Source: a virus. From it: a stretch of 27,374 bases of DNA. Of this stretch, positions 22,237 to 27,374 are shown in pieces. Location of the stretch: the IMG/VR virus record IMGVR_UViG_3300028837_000843, positions 1 to 27,374 of that record; one strand, 5' to 3'. Position numbers and translations under genes: made by a program. Each line of letters opens with the position of its first letter. The stretch's first letter is position 1. The notes below the pieces were generated by a model, which had not been told where the DNA came from, did not search any database, and saw only the letters and a list, made by a program, of their open reading frames with translations.

Positions 22237-22913
22237 GCTGCAACCTTTACTTTCTTTAGTCCGTCCATATCTTTTTGAATTTTAGGTAGTAATACCTTCT
22301 TTAATAATTCATCAGGATGAATTCTTGTTCTGACTTTTACTTGCTTTTTCAGAATAAACAAGGTTACAATCTTTCCTCGCGCTTGACCTTTACGAGAACC
22401 TCTTCTAATTTTACCACCACCTTCAAATTGTCCAGCTTTTGCTCCCTTTTGAAATTTTTTCATACCTACTATTATTAAATTCTTTTTACCTGTCTTTGCT
22501 TTTGTTACCCATGTTTTTCCCCAGAGATGCTCATCATTTGGTTTACCTCTGGCTACTCCTCTGGGTGTCATTGCTTGTGGTGTAGGTATTGCTAAATATT
22601 TTTTCTTTGGTCTTAAAGTTGTTACCTTTCCTCTTCTACCTAAATGTATTCCTGCATAAATAGTGCCAACACTGACTCCAGCTTTTATATTACCAGCTAT
22701 TATCTTTGGACATATTGGCTTAGTAGATGCTTTTAACTTACCAGTTCTTGTTCTCAGTTTATTAGCAGAAGTTCCGCCTGTCATATATTTTGAACGTATT
22801 CTGCTTGTTAATAGCTTACTATTCTTATAAAGTACATCTTTAAATTGCTTTATAATCTGTTTAGTAATTATCCTAATATTTTTCTTGGCTTCTTTTACAT
22901 TCTTAATTGCCAT
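22233..22913 (-). CDS. HK97 gp10-like minor structural protein
   Basis: 226 aa from ATG 22913, chosen because GGAG lies six bases upstream; the frame extends to 22931 without a site. It is very basic: SKLLTSRIRSKYMTGGTSAN, KLRTRTGKLKASTKPIC, GVSVGTIYAGIHLGRRGKV. This RTGxLxxS...V.vgt.YA..h..G order is characteristic of HK97 gp10-type head-tail or tail-completion proteins. A Lys/Gly-rich region (~150-195) is longer than usual. It overlaps the small upstream gene by 11 bases. Confidence 0.7.
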   Translation of the reverse strand: MAIKNVKEAKKNIRIITKQIIKQFKDVLYKNSKLLTSRIRSKYMTGGTSANKLRTRTGKLKASTKPICPKIIAGNIKAGVSVGTIYAGIHLGRRGKVTTLRPKKKYLAIPTPQAMTPRGVARGKPNDEHLWGKTWVTKAKTGKKNLIIVGMKKFQKGAKAGQFEGGGKIRRGSRKGQARGKIVTLFILKKQVKVRTRIHPDELLKKVLLPKIQKDMDGLKKVKVAA

Positions 22914-23064
22914 AATCTTCTCCGTAAACATCCTCTATTGTCAATGCCTTATTATCCGGTATAGGTTCAGCAAGTTTTCCAGCCGCTCGCATTTCAATTG
23001 CCTCTTCCGATGTTACAATTTTTTTCGTCCCATCTGATAAAGCCACTTTTAATAATACACTCAT
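22903..23064 (-). CDS. 53-aa protein between connector and gp10-like genes
   Basis: A short gene: ATG 23064 overlaps the connector stop (ATGA), and it encodes MSVLLKVALSDGTKKIVTSE followed by EAIEMRAAGKLAEPIPDNKA and LTIEDVYGEDYGN. The fold looks like a small beta hairpin plus helix. The ribosome binding site of the next gene (GGAGAAG) lies in its last codons, which supports real translation. Phages often have a small head-completion or stopper gene at this position; identity is not established. Confidence 0.6.
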   Translation of the reverse strand: MSVLLKVALSDGTKKIVTSEEAIEMRAAGKLAEPIPDNKALTIEDVYGEDYGN

Positions 23065-23393
23065 AAAGCATATCTGCACTTTCTGTCAAGAGCTTTCTTC
23101 ACATCTGGAAGCCACTCATCAATTTCCATTTTATCTATCGATCCATTCGGATAACCATGAGAAGCAAGTCCCAAATCTTTACGGCGTCTGAATTCGTAGG
23201 TGATCTGTTTACAAAGACTTCTTTCGAGATTTACTGAAAAATCTGATACTTCTGTTATATCTTCATTATCAAGATATTCGATAGCTGCCGCAGTAATTGT
23301 TTTAATTAATTCCTCTATGGCTTCATCAAATACATCCGTATCTTCACTTTCAATATACAAAACTTTCTTTAATCTTGCGACTGTAATTGACAT
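23061..23393 (-). CDS. Head-tail connector protein (gp6-like)
   Basis: 110 aa, almost all helical: MSITVARLKKVLYIESEDTD, FDEAIEELIKTITAAAIEYL, LERSLCKQITYEFRRRKDLG and VKKALDRKCRYAL. This is the pattern of the gp6/gp15-type adaptor that docks under the portal. Capsid and portal genes are expected upstream, but instead the glycan-type genes precede it, joined by a TGATG overlap. It marks the start of the neck module. Confidence 0.75.
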   Translation of the reverse strand: MSITVARLKKVLYIESEDTDVFDEAIEELIKTITAAAIEYLDNEDITEVSDFSVNLERSLCKQITYEFRRRKDLGLASHGYPNGSIDKMEIDEWLPDVKKALDRKCRYAL

Positions 23394-24247
23394 CAGATAT
23401 TCTCCTTTATAATTTTCACAAGTTCTCTTGCCCTGTTATCGTATGTATGATTTTTTCTTACATGATTATAGCCTGCTTCTGCTATTCGATTTCTTCGTTT
23501 TGGATTTGCAAGCATTCGTCGTATAATCTTTTTACAATTTTCAAGACTACTATATGTTAAGAGATGTTCACCAAGTATAAATAATTTATTCAATTTGTCA
23601 GTCTCATTTGTAATAAGCAATGTTTTACATCCCAAAGTCTCAAATGTTCTGTAATTAATATCTCTACTATGGTTCTTATTAAAATGAATTTTATAAGAAC
23701 TTATTGCCTTAACCATATCATTACCTATCACAAAAATATCTTTCTTAAAATTGAAAGTTCTTGACAGATCATCAATCCATTTTTTTCTGTTTACATAATT
23801 ACCGCAGAATCCTATATCATATTTCTTAGGTACATTTACTGGACTGATAAGATCAGCCGGATAACAATTTGGAAACCATATTCCATTCTTAAAATGCTTT
23901 ACATAATAAGATGTTGAATTTAATACAATATCTATTTTATGATTTCTCGCCATGTTTTGATGTCTTTCTAAAACTATGTGACTATCAATGCTCCAGAACA
24001 ATTTTAATTTCTTTACATCTGACATATCCGGTAACCATGGATACTTAGAATAATTTTCAAGCAATAAAATTGCATCTGTATAGTCTGACATGACTTTAAA
24101 AGGGATTTGAAAGTTATCATATCCAGTTCCCCAGACGATAGGTTCTATTCCCTTAATACGTTCCAATGCTCTTTTCATACAAAGCGATTCCCGGAACTGC
24201 ACATTTCTGGGATGCTTACCTTTTGATTGTATTATTAATATTCTCAT
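23393..24247 (-). CDS. CgeB-like glycosyltransferase (GT-B fold, GT4-type)
   Basis: 284 aa from ATG 24247 (GGAAG seven bases upstream; a frame extension to 24346 lies inside the previous gene). MRILIIQSKGKHPRNVQFRE begins the first Rossmann half. KYDIGFCGNYVNRKKWIDDL and FVIGNDMVKAISSYKIHFNK begin the second. RDINYRTFETLGCKTLLITN and LLTYSSLENCKKIIRRMLAN are the C-terminal donor-binding region common to CgeB/spore-maturation-like transferases (RxFE...G). It transfers a sugar from a nucleotide donor; target unknown. Confidence 0.75.
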   Translation of the reverse strand: MRILIIQSKGKHPRNVQFRESLCMKRALERIKGIEPIVWGTGYDNFQIPFKVMSDYTDAILLLENYSKYPWLPDMSDVKKLKLFWSIDSHIVLERHQNMARNHKIDIVLNSTSYYVKHFKNGIWFPNCYPADLISPVNVPKKYDIGFCGNYVNRKKWIDDLSRTFNFKKDIFVIGNDMVKAISSYKIHFNKNHSRDINYRTFETLGCKTLLITNETDKLNKLFILGEHLLTYSSLENCKKIIRRMLANPKRRNRIAEAGYNHVRKNHTYDNRARELVKIIKENI

Positions 24248-24248
24248 T

Positions 24249-24785
24249 TTAATTCTTCCATACAGTCGTTTTCCAGCTTCTGGGTGGATCATCCTTGATA
24301 ACAGGAGACGTATAATGTATTGTGTACAGACTGTTGAGCAAGTCAATACCTTCTTTATATCTATCTCTATTGCTATTATCGAGAATTATTATTCCATTTC
24401 TTTTTATATGTCCGGGTATTTGTTTTATACAAAGTACCCTGTTTCTACCGTCAACTACAATACAATCAAACTTACCACCAATCTCATGTATCGCCTGTAT
24501 ATAAGGACAATCTTTGTTTTTTATTAAATCTCTTCTCATATACTTGCAATTCTTTTTTACCCCTTCTTTACAAATAATCTTAAAGAACTTTTTACTATGT
24601 TCGACACTAACGATTTCCTTTACAGTATCCTGCCACCATAAGGTAGAGAAGCCTGAGCCCCATTCAAATACTCTCCAGTATTTCTTATCCATGTCAAGTA
24701 ATAAATCCAGCACTCCCTTGTTAAGCCATGGAAGTGCATATTCATTTTTGTAAACTCTTGTTTCGCTCATTATAATTGATGACAT
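24249..24785 (-). CDS. Class I SAM-dependent methyltransferase
   Basis: 178 aa. RVFEWGSGFSTLWW is the glycine-rich SAM loop (motif I, residues 38-51). EIVSVEHSKKFFKI holds the acidic residue at the end of strand 2. KFDCIVVDGRNRV is the strand-4 motif, and GIIILDNSNRDRY follows. This is the Methyltransf_24/FkbM-like arrangement for small-molecule or sugar methylation. It starts within the stop of the preceding glycosyltransferase and ends just before the next one, so methylation of a glycan is the natural reading. Confidence 0.75.
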   Translation of the reverse strand: MSSIIMSETRVYKNEYALPWLNKGVLDLLLDMDKKYWRVFEWGSGFSTLWWQDTVKEIVSVEHSKKFFKIICKEGVKKNCKYMRRDLIKNKDCPYIQAIHEIGGKFDCIVVDGRNRVLCIKQIPGHIKRNGIIILDNSNRDRYKEGIDLLNSLYTIHYTSPVIKDDPPRSWKTTVWKN

Positions 24786-25576
24786 TATTTATACATCCAA
24801 TCAAAGTCGAAATCTATTTCTAAATATTCAGCTATCGCTTTTATCTTTTCTTTCTGTTTACTAACTGGTATCAAATGATGCGCTTCAATATGTTTTCCTT
24901 CCAATAGATGCTGTAAGTTTAAAGACGCATGCCGGGCAATCGATCTCTTCCCCGGAGTAAAGTTTCTATTAGAGTTTCTTATTTTACCATGATAGGTTTT
25001 AAGAAGAGCTCTTATTAGAGATTCGTCCGAGAATTTTTTAAATGGTTTGCTAATATCTTCCTTCTCGTCAATTTTTTTGTGTCCAATAAAAGATTTAGCG
25101 AATGCATTCCAATCTCTTTCATTAATTTTTAAAATATCTCTAAATAACACCCCCTCCCCCGTTAAATATCCAAGAGGAAATTTATCTTCGTGGGGTGTTC
25201 CTTTATAAACATCTGTTCCTATACATAAGAGTTCTTTTAGTTTTCTTTCCTGTAACTTATTATAATAATATTCTTTCTGTAAAGGAATAAGATCAACATC
25301 GTTGATCATACACGTCGCATAATTATATTTTGCTGCTTCGTAAAACCGAGCCAGCTTTGCAAGATTACAAGACGGTATTCCTTTTACAAGATCATAAGGA
25401 GAAAATTGATCGCAATACTGGGCTACCTTTATTCGTAAAGCTTTCCTTCCACCTACAAATGCAAGGATAAATGTAGCATCTGGAAAAAACTTTTTCCATG
25501 CTCTATAAGTCAAAGGTAATATACCCCAGTATGTTTCGTTACTGTCAAGACCTATTATTATTTTATTTAAGTTCAT
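24785..25576 (-). CDS. GT-A-like glycosyltransferase
   Basis: 263 aa. IIIGLDSNETYWGILPLTYR begins an N-terminal sugar-nucleotide domain. NLAKLARFYEAAKYNYATCM is followed by INDVDLIPL, whose DVD (residues 93-95) fits the metal-binding DxD of GT-A enzymes. PLGYLTGEGVLFRDIL and ARHASLNLQHLLEGKHIEAH follow. I do not recognise the exact family. It is coupled to its neighbours by ATGA overlaps on both sides. Confidence 0.6.
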   Translation of the reverse strand: MNLNKIIIGLDSNETYWGILPLTYRAWKKFFPDATFILAFVGGRKALRIKVAQYCDQFSPYDLVKGIPSCNLAKLARFYEAAKYNYATCMINDVDLIPLQKEYYYNKLQERKLKELLCIGTDVYKGTPHEDKFPLGYLTGEGVLFRDILKINERDWNAFAKSFIGHKKIDEKEDISKPFKKFSDESLIRALLKTYHGKIRNSNRNFTPGKRSIARHASLNLQHLLEGKHIEAHHLIPVSKQKEKIKAIAEYLEIDFDFDWMYK

Positions 25577-25860
25577 TTTGGATCATACTCTATATGAAAA
25601 TGAGTTCTATATTCTACTACATCAAAATCCTTACCGACTGCTCTTTGTATTTCTTTTTTAGTTATTGTTCCTTTTCTCTAATCCCAAGCATTTCCCATAT
25701 AATGCCGGGAATCCATTCGATGATCACCTTCACCTATGGATGTAATATATAAATCCTGTTTTCTCTTCATGTACAGTCTGCGTACTTTCTGGAAACCTAT
25801 TGAAGCTTCACAGTTTAATTTTCCATACGTTCCTATTTGATACCAGACTGTATTGCTCAT
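25573..25860 (-). pseudogene. M15-like D-Ala-D-Ala peptidase gene with an in-frame TAG
   Basis: A 96-codon frame overlaps the upstream stop and the downstream start, both by ATGA, but it is interrupted at codon 61 by TAG (25678-25680). Before it: TSIGEGDHRMDSRHYMGNAW D. After it, in frame: RKGTITKKEIQRAVGKDFDV VEYRTHFHIEYDPK. The two parts together make the familiar small phage M15-type fold (H..gS.HY.G.A.D.R ... HIHIEYDP). The metal-binding HFHIE lies after the stop, so the 60-aa product should be inactive. A single change from TTG or TGG explains it. Confidence 0.75.
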
Positions 25861-26387
25861 CTTTTCCTCCTCGATTTATTTGTATGTGGAAAAGGTTTTT
25901 TAGGTATAGGCTTATTTAAAAATTTACAAAGTTTTTCCCAGCCATCACCATTTTCAAAACACATCTCCAAAAGATTATTCTTATCCCTGAAATAATTTCT
26001 TATCCTGAAATTATTATTTGTATAGCGATCAATAAATTCTTTTATTGTCGGTTTTACTTTTTTATTTCGCCATTGCCAGAGATCGCTTTTTGCAACAGTC
26101 TCTGCATCTTTTCTTAATGTCAATATAAATTTACTACCCGGAAACCATTTATCACATTGTTCATAAACAAACATCCACGGGGCATCAGAAAAGGTATCAT
26201 ATTGTAAAGCACATTCTTTTATTTGATTATAATAATGAGGCCAGCTTGCTGGATTCTTATACCAGTTATCATTCAGAATAAACCACGGACGATCAAGAAC
26301 ATTATATCCCAGAATGCGCATAGCTGTACCAAAAGACTTCGTTCCGGTTTTAAACATTCCTATACAGAATACTTTATTTAATTCCAT
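25857..26387 (-). CDS. Sulfotransferase
   Basis: 176 aa. FCIGMFKTGTKSFGTAM (residues 7-23) is the 5'-phosphosulfate-binding loop, with the GxxKTGTxS signature of PAPS-dependent enzymes. KFILTLRKDAETVAKSDLW (~86-104) is the 3'-phosphate-binding segment with Arg92 and Ser101. W...YE..D..FP.S before it is usual. It should transfer sulfate from PAPS to a carbohydrate or similar acceptor. It is short for the family, but both PAPS elements are present. Its start lies inside the end of a decayed second sulfotransferase gene. Confidence 0.75.
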   Translation of the reverse strand: MELNKVFCIGMFKTGTKSFGTAMRILGYNVLDRPWFILNDNWYKNPASWPHYYNQIKECALQYDTFSDAPWMFVYEQCDKWFPGSKFILTLRKDAETVAKSDLWQWRNKKVKPTIKEFIDRYTNNNFRIRNYFRDKNNLLEMCFENGDGWEKLCKFLNKPIPKKPFPHTNKSRRKR

Positions 26388-26587
26388 TCTGAATACTCAC
26401 ATTTTAGTAAATCCCACAATTGTTTATTGTATGATTCGTAAAATCTTTTTAATCTTACTATTGATTTATTATCTATATAGTTCCCTTAAACCAGTTCTTA
26501 TCAAAAAAATGCACTTCCTTTATCGGCATATAAAGTCGTACCACAACGCTGAGTACCTGCAATTAGAAAGTTAGGTCTCGCTGTCAT
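26378..26587 (-). pseudogene. Second sulfotransferase gene, reduced to three fragments
   Basis: ATG 26587 with GAGG eight bases upstream gives MTARPNFLIAGTQRCGTTLY, a classic 5'-PSB loop. Then the frame changes to PIKEVHFFDKNWFKGTI (the family's K-E-x-H-F-F-D block), and changes again to YIDNKSIVRLKRFYESYNKQ LWDLLKCEYSEWN, the family's C-terminus (L..FY..yN..L..LL....W). About 210 bases remain where 270-300 codons are normal. Both internal blocks and the frame are lost, yet start, ribosome site and stop/start overlap with the next gene survive. Confidence 0.8.
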
Positions 26588-26609
26588 AATATCAGCCTCA
26601 TTTAAGCGC

Positions 26610-27227
26610 TTAAGAAGCCTGTTTCCAGCCTGTTTTCTTTGTCGATAGTAGTTTATTACGTTTTTTCAGTAAATAACTTAGAACAGGCTCTTTGACAATA
26701 TTCTTTTCTTCTTGAAAAATTACCTTTATATTCGCATTTGTAAACTTATCCATTTCAAGATAATCCTTATGAGAAAATCCAGCCAAGTAAGTATCACAAT
26801 CATATCTCTGACATATTTCTATAAGTCGATCAGTACCTTTTTTTTCAGTCGGAAAATCAAGACGCATTTTTCTGAGATCAATCTCAAGTAAAGTTAAAAG
26901 CTGATCAATCAATTCATAATTTATTTTCCATAGCTTTTTACTTTGTATACCAAATTTTAAATTAGATAATATATCCGAATATTTAGTCAAGCCTTTTTGT
27001 ATCTTGATCCAGTCTCTTTCTGGATCGATATATTCCTTGTCAACTATCTTTTCAATCTTATTATGAATACTCATTGTAAACCATTTATTATTCATATGGA
27101 ATCTATTTTGATAAAGATTCTTTTCAAACTGACAATAGATCATGCAAACAAAAATATCGCAGTCCTGTATCTTCTGAAAGAAAGGATACCACGGTATAAA
27201 ATTTGGTTGATGAATTGCACAAATCAT
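26610..27227 (-). CDS. WbqC-like family protein
   Basis: 205 aa from ATG 27227. This start has AGGA nine bases upstream and overlaps the TGA of the preceding frame (ATGA); an ATG at 27236 would have no spacing. The family signature is clear: AIHQPNFIPWYPFFQKIQDC, then QNRFHMNNKWFTMSI, and later GTDRLIEICQRYDCDTYLAG. WbqC-like proteins occur in O-antigen and glycan clusters, probably handling amino-sugar or acyl intermediates; their reaction is not firmly known. It leads the glycan-type block of this window. Confidence 0.8.
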   Translation of the reverse strand: MICAIHQPNFIPWYPFFQKIQDCDIFVCMIYCQFEKNLYQNRFHMNNKWFTMSIHNKIEKIVDKEYIDPERDWIKIQKGLTKYSDILSNLKFGIQSKKLWKINYELIDQLLTLLEIDLRKMRLDFPTEKKGTDRLIEICQRYDCDTYLAGFSHKDYLEMDKFTNANIKVIFQEEKNIVKEPVLSYLLKKRNKLLSTKKTGWKQAS

Positions 27228-27374
27228 TTGAACCATTCCTTTAATTTTTTTACAGTCCAGAGTCTACTATGTAAATACCATATTATACTTATTGAACGGC
27301 GGTACAAATTTCCTTGTCTTAAGTAAAGATGATGAAACAAGTATGCTCATTTCCTGTGCTTCATAATTTAAAAG
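27226..27374 (-). CDS. 3' end of an upstream gene, frame uncertain
   Basis: Two frames are open. One enters at the edge (LLNYEAQEMSILVSSSLLKT...) and stops with TAG at 27267. The other, from about 27342, reads LYLRQGNLYRRSISIIWYLH SRLWTVKKLKEWFK and ends with a TGA that overlaps the WbqC-like start by ATGA, like the other genes of the block. The second ending resembles the amphipathic tail of some glycosyltransferases. Either one gene has a frameshift here or only one of the two is real. Confidence 0.35.

Noticed and set aside
25678-25680. TAG reassignment (alternative genetic code) as an explanation of the split M15 gene.
   Set aside because: Genes at 461-688 and 1384-1734 end in TAG, and no other long gene contains an internal TAG, so a local mutation or readthrough is simpler.

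Overview
The window is most of a temperate-type tailed phage (siphovirus-like Caudoviricetes), seen as a prophage or free genome. It is AT-rich (about one third G+C by eye) and every convincing gene lies on the minus strand, so transcription runs from high to low coordinates. The host cannot be named. The DUF2163 / NlpC-P60 / host-specificity tail-tip set is most familiar from phages and gene transfer agents of Gram-negative bacteria. No tRNA, rRNA or CRISPR array was seen.

Late region, read in the direction of transcription. 27374-23393 is a tightly coupled block of surface-glycan type genes: a WbqC-like protein, a wrecked sulfotransferase, an intact sulfotransferase, an M15-like peptidase gene broken by an in-frame TAG, a GT-A-like glycosyltransferase, a class I methyltransferase and a CgeB-like glycosyltransferase. 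It feeds through a short overlap straight into the head-tail connector gene. 23393-20321 holds the connector, a 53-codon gene missed by length cut-offs, an HK97 gp10-like protein, a tail terminator, the major tail protein and the gpG/gpGT chaperones. The chaperone pair has a textbook -1 frameshift signal: A AAA AAC, a 7-nt spacer and a long hairpin. 20334-9277 holds the tape measure (939 aa), a first fibre-like protein, a small coiled protein, two distal-tail proteins, DUF2163, NlpC/P60, a tip-attachment protein, an S74 fibre that processes its own C-terminus, and an M15-type peptidase. An intrinsic terminator follows.

Early region. A promoter-like sequence just before 9125 would start a second minus-strand operon: a ribbon-helix-helix protein, small unknown genes, a PD-(D/E)XK nuclease, an OB-fold-like protein, a NinB-like protein, a truncated NinG and a replication-initiator-like protein. 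The initiator gene carries three 9-bp iteron-like repeats, and its ribosome binding site is locked in a predicted hairpin.

Accessory end. An IS607-family element (serine recombinase TnpA, TnpB nuclease and a small leader ORF) lies at about 3196-5102. It has a 16-bp imperfect inverted repeat at its two ends. Beyond it are a DUF5131 gene destroyed by internal deletion, an NlpC/P60-like amidase and a string of tiny genes. The last few genes (934-1) are separated by three related palindromic elements, each directly after a gene stop. This layout resembles integron attC sites and a gene-cassette array.

Several accessory genes (sulfotransferase, M15, DUF5131, NinG) are broken while the core structural genes look intact, which fits a resident prophage whose cargo is eroding.
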